NCBI RefSeq assembly: GCF_000152785.1
Contig: NZ_CH672414.1
Coordinates: forward strand, 215,615 to 279,614
DNA length: 64,000 nucleotides
Source: Yoonia vestfoldensis SKA53
GTDB lineage: Bacteria > Pseudomonadota > Alphaproteobacteria > Rhodobacterales > Rhodobacteraceae
Reading direction: 5' to 3'
The notes under the pieces were generated by a model. The model searched no databases, was not told the origin of the DNA, and was given only the letters and a program-made list of their open reading frames with translations. Each line of letters begins with the position of its first letter. The first letter of the stretch is position 1. Of the stretch, positions 54,862 to 63,803 are shown piece by piece. Both the position numbers and the translations under genes were made by a program.

Positions 54862-55598
54862 TCGACGCGCGCCATATCGACTTTGGCCATGGTGGCCAAA
54901 AGGTCTTGCAGAATGTCAGTATGTCGCTGGACCAAGGCGAGATCGTGACGATTGTCGGCCCCAACGGGTCGGGCAAATCCACGTTGCTGCGCCTGCTGAT
55001 CGGCGCGCTGACGCCGCAAAAAGGCAGCGTGACCCGCGCGCCCGGCCTGCGCATCGGCTATGTGCCGCAGAAACTGCATATTGACCCGACCCTGCCGATC
55101 ACCGTGGCGCGGTTTCTGAACCTGCCCAAACCGGTGCCTGCCAAGGCGGCTACTGAGGCCTTGCGCACAGCGGGTGTGGCGGGGTTGGACCACCAGCAAA
55201 TGTCGCAATTGTCAGGTGGGCAGTTCCAGCGCGTGTTGCTGGCGCGGGCGATCCTTGCGAATCCGCATGTGCTGATGCTGGATGAAGCGACCCAAGGGCT
55301 GGACCAGCCCGGATCTGCCGCGTTTTACCGCCAGATCGCCGCGGTGCGCCAAGACCTTGGCTGCGCCGTGCTGATGGTCAGCCATGAATTGCATGTGGTG
55401 ATGAGCGCGTCCGACAGGGTGATCTGCCTCAATGGCCATATCTGCTGTGAAGGCACGCCCGAAGTCGTGACCGCAGCACCCGCTTATCGTGAATTGTTCG
55501 GCACCGGCACGGGTGGCGCGCTGGCGCTTTACCGGCATGAACATGACCACGATCACAGCCATCATCATCATCATCATCATCCAGAGGCGGCAGAATAA
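54852..55598 (+). CDS. znuC: zinc ABC transporter ATP-binding protein
   Basis: A 248-residue ABC ATPase: Walker A GPNGSGKST, signature LSGGQFQRVLLARA, Walker B VLMLDEATQGLD and His switch VSHELH. The C terminus has an unusual His-rich tail (HEHDHDHSHHHHHHHP, last 20 residues), which may bind zinc on the cytosolic side. The start overlaps the zur stop; its stop shares a base with znuB. Confidence 0.95.
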   Translation: MRLIDARHIDFGHGGQKVLQNVSMSLDQGEIVTIVGPNGSGKSTLLRLLIGALTPQKGSVTRAPGLRIGYVPQKLHIDPTLPITVARFLNLPKPVPAKAATEALRTAGVAGLDHQQMSQLSGGQFQRVLLARAILANPHVLMLDEATQGLDQPGSAAFYRQIAAVRQDLGCAVLMVSHELHVVMSASDRVICLNGHICCEGTPEVVTAAPAYRELFGTGTGGALALYRHEHDHDHSHHHHHHHPEAAE

Positions 55599-56395
55599 TG
55601 CTGGATGATTTTTTGTTGCGCGCGGCGCTGGCTGCTGTTGGTACGGCGGTTGCGGCGGGCTTGCTTGGCTGTTTCGTGGTCTGGCGGCGGATGGCCTATT
55701 TTGGCGATGCGACCGCCCATGCCGCCGTACTGGGCGTGGCGCTGGCGTTATTATTTGGCACTTCGATCACGCTGGGTGTGGGCATTGTTGCGTTGTGCAT
55801 GGCGGTGCTGATCCACAGCCTGAGCGGGCAGGCGGTTGCTGTCGATACGATTCTGGGCGTGCTGGCCCATGGCGCGCTGGCGCTGGGGCTGGTGGCGGTG
55901 ACGCTGGTGCCAGGGCAGCGGATTGACCTTGACGCCTATCTGTTCGGCGATGTGCTCAGCGTCACCCGTGCCGATCTGGCGGTGATCTGGGGTGGTGGCG
56001 TGCTGCTGGTCGGGGTGTTGTGGTGGCAATGGTCCGCGATGCTGACCGCGACGCTGAACCCTGATCTGGCCCATGCGGCGGGAATTAACCCGCGCCGCCA
56101 GCAATTGATCCTGACGGTGCTGGTCGCTGCTGTTGTGGCGGTCGCGATCAAGGTTGTCGGGGCCTTGCTGATCACCGCGCTGCTGATCATTCCGGCGGCA
56201 TCAGCGCGCAGTTTTGCCAGCACGCCGGAACGGATGGCGTTTTTCGCCATGGCGATCGGGGCGCTGTCGGCCTTGGGCGGGCTGCGGCTGGCGGTGCATT
56301 TCGACACGCAGGTTGGCCCGTCGATCATCTGCGTGGCGGTGCTGATCTTTGCTGTCAGCCGGGTCGGCAAGCATTTGCCGCGTCTGCCTATCTAG
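55598..56395 (+). CDS. znuB: zinc ABC transporter permease
   Basis: A 265-residue ABC-3 permease with about seven to eight membrane helices. FFGDATAHAAVLGVALALL-like and the KVVGALLITALLIIPAASARSFA loop (coupling helix region) are family features. It is the last gene of the zur-znuCB operon. A family B motif lies downstream. Confidence 0.95.
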   Translation: MLDDFLLRAALAAVGTAVAAGLLGCFVVWRRMAYFGDATAHAAVLGVALALLFGTSITLGVGIVALCMAVLIHSLSGQAVAVDTILGVLAHGALALGLVAVTLVPGQRIDLDAYLFGDVLSVTRADLAVIWGGGVLLVGVLWWQWSAMLTATLNPDLAHAAGINPRRQQLILTVLVAAVVAVAIKVVGALLITALLIIPAASARSFASTPERMAFFAMAIGALSALGGLRLAVHFDTQVGPSIICVAVLIFAVSRVGKHLPRLPI

Positions 56396-56426
56396 CTGCC
56401 CTGTGGCAGTGCCGAAAAACTTTCAA

Positions 56427-56459
56427 GCCTCCGGCGGGGATATTTACGCTCGGAAGATG
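56427..56459 (+). repeat. recurrent intergenic motif, family B, copy 3
   Basis: GCCTCCGGCGGGGATATTTA followed by CGCTCGGAAGATG, in the 67-base gap between the convergent znuB and dtd genes. Same sequence type as 14039-14070 and 35422-35454. Confidence 0.72.
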
Positions 56460-56462
56460 TAG

Positions 56463-56900
56463 TCAGACATCGAGCCAGATTGTGACCGGCCCGTCATTGA
56501 CCAGTGCCACCGCCATATCCGCGCCGAATGATCCTGTGGCGGTCGGGATGTCCAAGGTACCGATGTCGGCGATGAATTGGTCATAAAGCGCGCGGCCCTG
56601 ATCGGGGCTGGCGGCGGCGGAAAAACCGGGACGGTTGCCGCGTGATGTGTCGGCGGCCAGCGTGAACTGGCTGACGATCAGGGCGGACCCGCCTGTGTCC
56701 AGCAGGCTTTGGTTCATCTTGCCATCGGCGTCCTTGAAGATGCGCAGCTTGGCGATCTTGGCGGCAAGGCTGGCGGATGCGTCAGGCGTGTCGCCCGCCA
56801 TCGCGCAGACAAGGATCAAAAGGCCCTGTCCGATTTGGCCGATCACTGCGCCATCCACGCTGACGCTGGCGGTGCTGACGCGTTGGACCAGCGCCCTCAC
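56463..56900 (-). CDS. dtd: D-aminoacyl-tRNA deacylase
   Basis: A 145-residue DTD that removes D-amino acids (and glycine) from t[41 protein letters not shown] and the C-terminal [13 protein letters not shown] (Gly-Pro motif) are all present. The start overlaps the kinase stop (ATGA). Confidence 0.96.
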   Translation of the reverse strand: MRALVQRVSTASVSVDGAVIGQIGQGLLILVCAMAGDTPDASASLAAKIAKLRIFKDADGKMNQSLLDTGGSALIVSQFTLAADTSRGNRPGFSAAASPDQGRALYDQFIADIGTLDIPTATGSFGADMAVALVNDGPVTIWLDV

Positions 56901-57799
56901 AGCTCGGACGCCCAGGGCGGGTTGGCACCCGCGCGGCTGACGGTGATGGCGGCGACCCTTGCGCCGAAGGCCGCAGCGCGCGCGAGCACATCGCCGTCAG
57001 CCAGCGCAATGGCGGATTTGGTCAGCAGCCCCTGCGCGTCCAGATAAGCCAGAAACCCTGCGCTGAACGTATCGCCGGCACCCACGGTATCGACCACATC
57101 GGCCTTGACGGCAGGCACGTCGAAACTGCCTGCCGCTGTGATGACAGTCACGCCATCCGCACCGCGCGTTAGCAACATGACGGCGGCACCGGTGGCGGCG
57201 CGCAGGGCTACGGCGTCGGTATTGCCAGTGATCCAAGCCAGATCCTCGTCCGAGATCTTGATGATATCGGCCCGCGCCAGCATCCGGTCCAGCCGCGCGC
57301 GATAGGCGGGTTCATCCTTGATGAAACCGGGGCGGATATTGGGGTCGATCATGATCACCGCGCGCGGTGCTTCGCGCAGCATCAACGCCTCATAGGCGGC
57401 GGCACAGGGTTCCACGACCAGCGAGATGCCGCCAAAAAATACAGCGTCTGCCCGTGTATCCGGCAGATCAGCGGGTGCCAGCATCCGGCCTGCGGTATTT
57501 TCATCATAGAACGCATAGGCGGCATGGCCGTTCGTCAGCGTCACGAAAGCCAGCGTCGTGGGCCGGTCGCTGATCGCGGCGGGGCTGGCATCGACGCCAG
57601 AGGCATGCAGCTGGTTGCGCAGGATGGTGCCGAAGAGATCCGATGACAGGCCGGAAAAGAATTGCACCGGCGCACCGAGCCGCCCGAGTGCGATGGCCGT
57701 GTTGAACACCGCGCCGCCAGCATGGGGAGCGAAACAGGCCTCTTCTCCCGCTTGGCGCGGCAACATGTCGATCAGGGCTTCACCGCAACACAGGATCAT
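56897..57799 (-). CDS. PfkB-family sugar kinase (fructokinase-like)
   Basis: A 300-residue PfkB kinase. GEALIDMLP and the late [20 protein letters not shown] (ATP/anion-hole motif with catalytic Asp) are present. Length and motifs fit fructokinase, but the sugar cannot be assigned. It begins 15 bases after the stop of the zinc-ribbon gene and may be the distal part of that operon. Confidence 0.88.
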   Translation of the reverse strand: MILCCGEALIDMLPRQAGEEACFAPHAGGAVFNTAIALGRLGAPVQFFSGLSSDLFGTILRNQLHASGVDASPAAISDRPTTLAFVTLTNGHAAYAFYDENTAGRMLAPADLPDTRADAVFFGGISLVVEPCAAAYEALMLREAPRAVIMIDPNIRPGFIKDEPAYRARLDRMLARADIIKISDEDLAWITGNTDAVALRAATGAAVMLLTRGADGVTVITAAGSFDVPAVKADVVDTVGAGDTFSAGFLAYLDAQGLLTKSAIALADGDVLARAAAFGARVAAITVSRAGANPPWASEL

Positions 57800-57814
57800 C
57801 TTATCACTTTCAGA

Positions 57815-58924
57815 CTATTGGCTGTTAGCGATAACAAATCCTGCGCCCGCTGCCAAGATCACACCGATAACCACCGCAAAGGCGATCTTCCATGCCGAAT
57901 AGGGCCGTTCGCCCTGCACCCGTCCGGTGCGTCCGTTGACCACGAATTGGTAACTTTGTCCGCGGTATTTATAGGCAGCCAGCCAGATTGGCAGCAGGAT
58001 ATGTTTGAAGGTCACATCGCTGATCTGCGTATCGATCTGACCGATCCTTTGATCGTCGCCGCCGATGTCGTATTTCACATCGCGCGCGATCATCCGGTCC
58101 ATATAGCCGCGCGCCTGTGTAAACCCGTCTTCGAGCGCGATCTGGTAGCCTTCGGCGCGGAAACCGGCAAGGTAATCGGGCTTGTAGGGTTCAACTGCGC
58201 TGAGGTCCCACGGTTCCAGCCCGTCGGTGTGCCGTTTTGGCAGGGATGTGGAGGCCAGCACCAGCACATCGTCGAAAAACCGCGCGACCTGCCCTGACAC
58301 GGCGCGCCAGCGGGTCTTGCGGATGCGGACCTGTGTGGCCTTGCCGTTACGCATCACGGTCTGGGTGACGTAATAATGCGTGCCGCGTTGGCCGGTATAG
58401 CGGCTGGCGGTCGCGGCATCGAAGGTCCAGTAAGGCACATAGATGCCGGTCATCTGCCGCCCCTTGCGCGCGTAATCCTGCAATCCGTTTGGCGCGAACC
58501 ACAGGCGGCCCAGCCAGTCGTTCATCGCCTTGTGCGCGGTGGATTCATCCAGCGCAAAGGGCAACAGCCCCGCAGGCTTGATATGCCGGTGGGTGCCAGT
58601 GTCGCTGACCACGGGGCTGGCGCAAAACGGGCATTGCGTGGCGTGGATATCGGGGTCGAATTCAAACTGCGCGCCGCAACTGTCGCAGGCGACGATGCGG
58701 GTGATCTCGAGATCGGCCTGCGGCAGGCGCTGGGCCAAGGCGCGCTTGAAATCCAGTTCCTTGATGCTGCCGGTAAGGTTGGTCTGCGGCATGGCTTGGG
58801 TGGTGCCGCAATGTTGGCAGACAAGCTGGTTGGTCTGCGGATCGAACCGCATATTCGCACCGCAGGCATCGCAAGCAAAGCGGTGATCGACGGGGGTGGT
58901 CGGGGGCATAGAATTCGGGGTCAT
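57815..58924 (-). CDS. double zinc-ribbon membrane protein
   Basis: A 369-residue protein. Two ribbons lie at the N terminus: CDACGANMRFDPQTNQLVCQHCG (about 18-40) and CDSCGAQFEFDPDIHATQCPFC (about 79-100). A central domain of about 220 residues has repeated Trp/Tyr motifs (YVPYWTFDA, LPIWLAAYKYRGQSYQFVVNGRTGRVQGERPYS), and a membrane helix ends the chain (KIAFAVVIGVILAAGAGFVIA). It resembles proteins annotated as TFIIB-type zinc-ribbon or PriA-like in error. It overlaps the next upstream gene by four bases. Confidence 0.75.
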   Translation of the reverse strand: MTPNSMPPTTPVDHRFACDACGANMRFDPQTNQLVCQHCGTTQAMPQTNLTGSIKELDFKRALAQRLPQADLEITRIVACDSCGAQFEFDPDIHATQCPFCASPVVSDTGTHRHIKPAGLLPFALDESTAHKAMNDWLGRLWFAPNGLQDYARKGRQMTGIYVPYWTFDAATASRYTGQRGTHYYVTQTVMRNGKATQVRIRKTRWRAVSGQVARFFDDVLVLASTSLPKRHTDGLEPWDLSAVEPYKPDYLAGFRAEGYQIALEDGFTQARGYMDRMIARDVKYDIGGDDQRIGQIDTQISDVTFKHILLPIWLAAYKYRGQSYQFVVNGRTGRVQGERPYSAWKIAFAVVIGVILAAGAGFVIANSQ

Positions 58925-59343
58925 AGAATCTTGTGCATGAAACGCGGCAGCATCATGCGCAGGGCGTTGTCATACAGCACATTATGCCGCCAGAAATGGA
59001 ACAACCCGTGAAATGTGCCGACCATCAAAAGCACGAGCAGGCTGTTCCACGCCAGATCAAGACTGGCAAAGCCCAACAGCGCCGCTGCGTTGATCGCCAC
59101 ACTGGCTGCCATCACGCCGTAAAGGCCACGGTGCATCCATGGATAGGCCATGCGCAGCGTGCCTTGCAGCTTTGGCCCCGGTTTGCCCAGCATGCCGCGC
59201 ATGGCGGTCATTGCCAGCCAGACGGTCCCCGCCCCGACAAAGGCCCAGCGCAGGATTTCATTTGCGCTGCCGCCCTTGATCATGGCCAAAAGCATCATGA
59301 CCATCGACCAATGCAGCAAGATTGTCAGACGGCGTTGGGTCAT
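58921..59343 (-). CDS. four-helix membrane protein of the SPFH/zinc-ribbon operon
   Basis: A 140-residue protein with about four hydrophobic segments (ILLHWSMVMMLLAMI, WAFVGAGTVWLAMTAM, LYGVMAASVAINAAALLGFA, LLVLLMVGTFHGLFHFW). The arrangement resembles a cytochrome-b561-like bundle, but conserved haem histidines are not obvious to me. It overlaps the zinc-ribbon gene by four bases. Confidence 0.6.
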   Translation of the reverse strand: MTQRRLTILLHWSMVMMLLAMIKGGSANEILRWAFVGAGTVWLAMTAMRGMLGKPGPKLQGTLRMAYPWMHRGLYGVMAASVAINAAALLGFASLDLAWNSLLVLLMVGTFHGLFHFWRHNVLYDNALRMMLPRFMHKIL

Positions 59344-59350
59344 CTGCGGG

Positions 59351-60442
59351 TCATGCGCCGGGCGGGGGAGGTGGCATCACGGTGAAGAGTTGCGCCAGTT
59401 CGGTCACATCCTCGGCGGTCATCCAACCATCCTGCCCTTGGGTCCAGACCATGCTGGCGCGGGTCAATGTGCCGTCGGTCACCTTGCGGCCCATTGCTGC
59501 CTTGGAATAAGGGCCGCTGACCTGTCCGCCTTCCGCGATGTGCCAGACATGTTCGACAGGCGGTGGCGGGGCAGGGGGCGGCGTGACCGGCCCCCAAGGT
59601 CCTGTCTGCGGATTGGCCATTTGCATGCCAAGGGCGGCGCCCATGCCCATGCCCATCGCCTGCCCTGCGGCCGCGTTTTCGGTGGCCATCGCCTCGGCGG
59701 CTTTGTATTTCAGATGATCGTCCAGATTGCCCGCGATCCCGCGCGAGGTGCGCGCATCCAGCGCCTTTTCCACCGCGGGCGGCAGGCTGATGTTTTCGAT
59801 ATAGAGTTCGGGCAGCGACAGGCCGTAGTTTTTCAGCGTGGGATCAATGGCACCCGCCACCAGCTTGCCCAGATCGGCGGTGTTGGCCGCCATGTCGAGT
59901 GCCGGAATACCTGACGCCGCCAGCGCGCGGCTGAATTCCTGCACGATGACGTTGCGGATCTGATAGCTGATTTCATCCATCGTAAATTCGCCATCGGTGC
60001 CGACGATTTCGCGCAGGAACAGGGCCGGATCGGCCACGCGGACCGTATAAGTGCCAAAGGCGCGCAGGCGGGTCGGCCCGAATTCGGGATCGCGCAGCAT
60101 GATCGGGTTCTTGGTGCCCCATTTGAGGTTGGAAAACCGCGTCGTGTTGACGAAATAGATCTCCGATTTGAACGGGCTTTTGAACCCGTGATCCCAATGT
60201 TGCAGGCTGGTCATCACCGGCATGTTGTTGGTTTCGAGCATGTAAAGGCCGGGGGTGAATACATCGGCCAGCTGGCCTTCGTGGACAAACACGGCGGCTT
60301 GCCCTTCGCGCACCGTCAGTTTGGCGCCGTATTTGATTTCATGGCCGTGACGTTCGAACCGCCAGACCATCGTGTCGCGGGTGTTGTCGGTCCAGTGGAT
60401 GACGTCGATGAACTGGCCGGACAAAAAATCGAAAATGGACAT
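59351..60442 (-). CDS. SPFH-domain protein with C-terminal GYF-like domain (YdjI-type)
   Basis: A 363-residue protein. Residues 1-200 read as an SPFH/virion-core-like domain (IDVIHWTDNTRDTMVWRFERHGHEIKYGAKLTVREGQAAVFVHEGQLADVF). A Gly/Met and Pro-rich linker follows (AAGQAMGMGMGAALGM, then PPPAPPPP). Residues 305-355 form a GYF_2-type domain (GQVSGPYSKAAMGRKV...SMVWTQGQDGWMTAEDV). Such proteins organise membranes and are often found beside zinc-ribbon proteins and TelA. Confidence 0.85.
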   Translation of the reverse strand: MSIFDFLSGQFIDVIHWTDNTRDTMVWRFERHGHEIKYGAKLTVREGQAAVFVHEGQLADVFTPGLYMLETNNMPVMTSLQHWDHGFKSPFKSEIYFVNTTRFSNLKWGTKNPIMLRDPEFGPTRLRAFGTYTVRVADPALFLREIVGTDGEFTMDEISYQIRNVIVQEFSRALAASGIPALDMAANTADLGKLVAGAIDPTLKNYGLSLPELYIENISLPPAVEKALDARTSRGIAGNLDDHLKYKAAEAMATENAAAGQAMGMGMGAALGMQMANPQTGPWGPVTPPPAPPPPVEHVWHIAEGGQVSGPYSKAAMGRKVTDGTLTRASMVWTQGQDGWMTAEDVTELAQLFTVMPPPPPGA

Positions 60443-60466
60443 GGGCGGTTTTCCTTAAATTGGGCG

Positions 60467-61420
60467 TCAACTGGCCCCTGCGGCGATCAGGTCGCGCGCG
60501 ATGTCGGCGGCGATCGGGGCGGCGGTGGCGGGGGGCATGCCGGCGGCAAGGCGGGGGTCATAAAGGATGCGCAGCAGCAAGCCATCATGCCGCGTCAGCA
60601 GCGCGAATTCCTCGCTGTCGTTGAAGATCGAAGGGCGCGCGGTGTCGCTATCATTGGCAAGCCCCATGCCTTGGGCCAGTTCCTCGTGGATACAGGCGGC
60701 GCGTATCAGGCTGGGATGTTCGGCGCGGATCACCACGACGGCCTGCGCATAGCCGGACTGGCCGGGCGGGAATACCCCAGCGACAAGGCATAATTGGTCG
60801 CGGGGCAGGTTGATGATGCCACGCAATGTCGCGCCAGAGATATTTGGCACCAAGGCGCGGATCAGGGGCGCGGCCGCGCGGCGGTCATCCTCGTCCAGAA
60901 ACAGGACGTGGAAATTGGGGTTGTCGTCGCTTTGGCGGATTGGCACGCCGGTCAGGCGTGACAGGCGCCCGGCAAAGGCCGCTACGCTGGTGCGGTCCTG
61001 ATCGCGCTGGGCCAGCGGCACGGTATCGCTGAATAGCACATTCATCCGGATCGGCTGTTGCCACCGGCGCAGAGTGCTGGCGCCTTGCCGGTAGACGGAA
61101 AAATCGCTGTTATCCGCATATTCGGTGGCAAGGGCGATCTGCGCGAAATTCCGCGCCAGCATCGTGTCGGTATAGGGCGTGTCGGCTGCGCCACCATCGC
61201 TGCGCAGCAGGTTCTGTGTCAGCATCTGTGTCTGCAAATTGGCGTAATGGGCCATCAGGGCGCGGCTGGTCAGGCTGGGGTCGCGCAACACAGGTTGGTC
61301 AGGCCCGGCAATGGGGGGCTCTGGCAGCGTGACAGGCTCTGGCGCAGGCGCAGCGGCGCATCCGGCCAGAACCGCCGCGAAAATGGCCAGCGCCAGTGAT
61401 TGCCGGGCCGGGGTCCTCAT
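60467..61420 (-). CDS. DUF2927 lipoprotein
   Basis: A 317-residue predicted lipoprotein: leader with lipobox LAGC (residues 18-21), then a domain with MLARNFAQIALATEYADNSD, RWQQPIRMNVLFSD and CIHEELAQGMGLANDSDTARPSIFNDSEEFALLTRHDGLLLRILYDPRL. The HEELxQGxG motif recalls a metalloprotease helix but lacks the classic HExxH. It lies within the TelA/SPFH operon. Confidence 0.82.
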   Translation of the reverse strand: MRTPARQSLALAIFAAVLAGCAAAPAPEPVTLPEPPIAGPDQPVLRDPSLTSRALMAHYANLQTQMLTQNLLRSDGGAADTPYTDTMLARNFAQIALATEYADNSDFSVYRQGASTLRRWQQPIRMNVLFSDTVPLAQRDQDRTSVAAFAGRLSRLTGVPIRQSDDNPNFHVLFLDEDDRRAAAPLIRALVPNISGATLRGIINLPRDQLCLVAGVFPPGQSGYAQAVVVIRAEHPSLIRAACIHEELAQGMGLANDSDTARPSIFNDSEEFALLTRHDGLLLRILYDPRLAAGMPPATAAPIAADIARDLIAAGAS

Positions 61421-61423
61421 TGC

Positions 61424-62620
61424 CTAGGCGCGACCTGTGGCGATGCCGATACTGTCGCCGCCGCCGGTTTTGCGCGCGCGCGCCGCTGACAGGGTCTGTT
61501 TCAGCTCTTCTTCCATCTTTTGCATTTCGGCCTCGGCCTCGGCGCGTTTACGCTTGCCTTCGTCCGCGATTTCCAGACTTTCGTTGATTGTGGCGATCAG
61601 ATTGGCATTCGCGGCCTTGACGGCGTTGATGTCGAACACGCCGCGTTCCATTTCGGTGCGGATGATCTTGTTGGCGTCGCGCAGGTTCTGCGCATTGGCG
61701 GTCAGCAATTCATTGGTCAGGTCATTGGCCGCGCGCACGGCTTTTGCCGCCTCGCTTGACCGCTGGATCGTCACCGCCTGCGCCAGCTGGGTTTCCCACA
61801 AAGGCACCGTGTTTACCAAGGTCGAATTGATCTTGGTCACCAAGGATTTGTCGTTTTCCTGCACCAGCCGGATGGATGGCAGCGATTGCATCGTCACCTG
61901 ACGGGTCAGTTTCAGGTCATGCACGCGGCGTTCCAGATCGTCGCGGGCAGACCGCAGATCGCGCAATTCCTGCGCCTTCATCATCGCTGCATCTTCGGGG
62001 GCGGCTGCGACTTCGGCCTCTTTTGCGGGGATGGTCGTGGCATCCAGCTCGGCCAGTTTTGCCGCGCCTGCCGCGATATAAAGCCCCAGTTCAGTATAGA
62101 ATTGCAGCGTCTTGTCATAGAGCATGTCAAGGCTTTCGATATCTTTCAGCAGCACATGTTCATGGCGCAAAAGATCATCGGTGATCTTGTCGATCTGGCC
62201 TTGGACCTCTTCGAAACGGGCGGTGAATTTGGCGATCGGTGCGGCGCGCCCGATCAGCTTTTCCCACCATGTCCGGTCGCGGCGCACGTCGAGTTCCGAC
62301 ACCGAAAATCCCCGGATCGTGGTGACCATATTGCGCAGGCTGTCACCGGCGGGGCCGACATCCTTGTTGCGCACACCGGCCAGCATGCTTTGGCTGATCG
62401 CCTGCAAATCGGTCTGGGCGGATGCGCCGAAGGACACGATGGAATTGGTATCCCCGATACTGATTTCGGCCATGCGGCGGGTGATTTCCGTCTTGGTCGG
62501 CGCATCGGCGCTGTCCAGCACGATCAGATCGCGGGGCAGGTCGGGCAACACCACGGCTGTGACCTTTTCAACATCGGCGACTGCCTTGGCGGCCTGTTCA
62601 CGGGTAAATTCTGACATCAC
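61424..62620 (-). CDS. toxic anion resistance protein TelA family
   Basis: A 398-residue, largely helical TelA protein. It carries RGFSVSELDVRRDRTWWEKLIGRAAPIAKFTARFEEVQGQIDKITDDLLRHEHVLLKDIESLDMLYDKTL-type core features and an AANDLTNELLTANAQNLRDANKIIRTEMERGVFDI segment. TelA family members are linked to tellurite and antibiotic tolerance; the mechanism is unclear. It overlaps the XpaC-like gene by four bases. Confidence 0.9.
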   Translation of the reverse strand: MMSEFTREQAAKAVADVEKVTAVVLPDLPRDLIVLDSADAPTKTEITRRMAEISIGDTNSIVSFGASAQTDLQAISQSMLAGVRNKDVGPAGDSLRNMVTTIRGFSVSELDVRRDRTWWEKLIGRAAPIAKFTARFEEVQGQIDKITDDLLRHEHVLLKDIESLDMLYDKTLQFYTELGLYIAAGAAKLAELDATTIPAKEAEVAAAPEDAAMMKAQELRDLRSARDDLERRVHDLKLTRQVTMQSLPSIRLVQENDKSLVTKINSTLVNTVPLWETQLAQAVTIQRSSEAAKAVRAANDLTNELLTANAQNLRDANKIIRTEMERGVFDINAVKAANANLIATINESLEIADEGKRKRAEAEAEMQKMEEELKQTLSAARARKTGGGDSIGIATGRA

Positions 62621-63510
62621 TCGTTCCCTTTTGTTTTCAGGCTTACGCCCTCTCGCTGCAACCGGTCCCGCAGCACGTTGATTTCAATATCCATGTCGGC
62701 ATGGTCATCCACCAGTATCTTTTCGGTACGGGCGGCAAAGTTCTGCTCAAGATCGGTCAACAAAGATTCGTATTTGGCGCGCGCTGTGGTGTCATTGGTA
62801 TGGCGATACAGGGCCACAAACTTGGCCGTCGCGTCACGCGCCCCCATCAGATAGACGCCCAGATAGCGGCGTACGCTGGTCAGATCGCGGGGGTCGGCCT
62901 CGACCGTGGCGATCATGTGCCGCGCGGTTTGCTGAAATATGGCGACCCGAGCGATCAGGCGGCGGTCGTTCAGGCTGGCGATGGTGGTGGTCATCTGGGC
63001 CAAATGTGCCTCGGCCTCGTCCACCACCCGCGCGACCCGGTCTTGTTGAAACCGGTCCAGTCCCGCGACCTGTTTGTCGGCCAAAGGGTCGATCCCGAAA
63101 GCCGCGACATGCAGCGCAAGCGCGGCCACCCCATATAGCGCCGACCCCATGATGTCGCTGTCGCCGGTCAGGGCCGCAAGCGCCACGCCAAGCCCGGTCA
63201 ACGCCGAGGCCAGTATCTTGCGCGGCAGCATAGGGCGGCGCGCGATCTTGCGCGCGTCATAGGCGGCCTGTGCGCGCAGGCCTTCCTGCAACAGCCACGC
63301 GGCCAGCGTCAGAACCCCCGCACCGGCCAAAGCAGTGACCAGCGCCGCGGGGCCAGCACCCAATGATGTGACCACCAACACAATCGGCGGGGCATATAAA
63401 AGACGTCCGCGCGATCCCGCCGCCTTGATCCGCACCGGATCGACCGCAGCGGCGCGCGGCTGGGGTGCGGCCGCGTCGGGGCTGAACCTGCCACCAAACC
63501 GCCGTGCCAT
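62617..63510 (-). CDS. XpaC-like (5-bromo-4-chloroindolyl phosphate hydrolysis) family protein
   Basis: A 297-residue protein with two or three N-terminal membrane helices (about 38-75, 100-145) and a helical cytosolic C terminus (residues 150-290) resembling XpaC. XpaC and TelA genes are adjacent in many bacteria. No catalytic motif is evident, and the family name comes from a historical assay. It shares one base with the next gene upstream. Confidence 0.82.
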   Translation of the reverse strand: MARRFGGRFSPDAAAPQPRAAAVDPVRIKAAGSRGRLLYAPPIVLVVTSLGAGPAALVTALAGAGVLTLAAWLLQEGLRAQAAYDARKIARRPMLPRKILASALTGLGVALAALTGDSDIMGSALYGVAALALHVAAFGIDPLADKQVAGLDRFQQDRVARVVDEAEAHLAQMTTTIASLNDRRLIARVAIFQQTARHMIATVEADPRDLTSVRRYLGVYLMGARDATAKFVALYRHTNDTTARAKYESLLTDLEQNFAARTEKILVDDHADMDIEINVLRDRLQREGVSLKTKGNE

Positions 63511-63713
63511 CAGGCCGAGCCCAGCCAGCCGCTTGTCACACCGAACATCAGCACGACCAATACGATATAGGAAATCCGGCGAAACGGGGCTGGCATCGGC
63601 TCTGGGTCCTTGTCTGCGGCACCACCCGCCATCACGCGCACAGCCCCCAGCACAGCCAGAAAGCCCAGCGCCAGAACGGCGACAAAGCTCAGCAGCAGGA
63701 TCAGACGCAGCAT
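63510..63713 (-). CDS. small two-helix membrane protein
   Basis: A 67-residue protein with two membrane helices (residues 1-24 and 49-65) joined by a short charged loop (GGAADKDPEPMPAPFRR). It is the first gene of the XpaC-TelA operon, with the 90 bases upstream (63714-63803) as probable promoter. No family is recognised. Confidence 0.65.
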   Translation of the reverse strand: MLRLILLLSFVAVLALGFLAVLGAVRVMAGGAADKDPEPMPAPFRRISYIVLVVLMFGVTSGWLGSA

Positions 63714-63803
63714 GGCAATGGTACTCCTGTCATGGTTGATTACCAGATAGGAAACATCGCAGCCGATTACGAGAGTTTTACATCAAATCGCAGCGTGAAA
63801 CGC

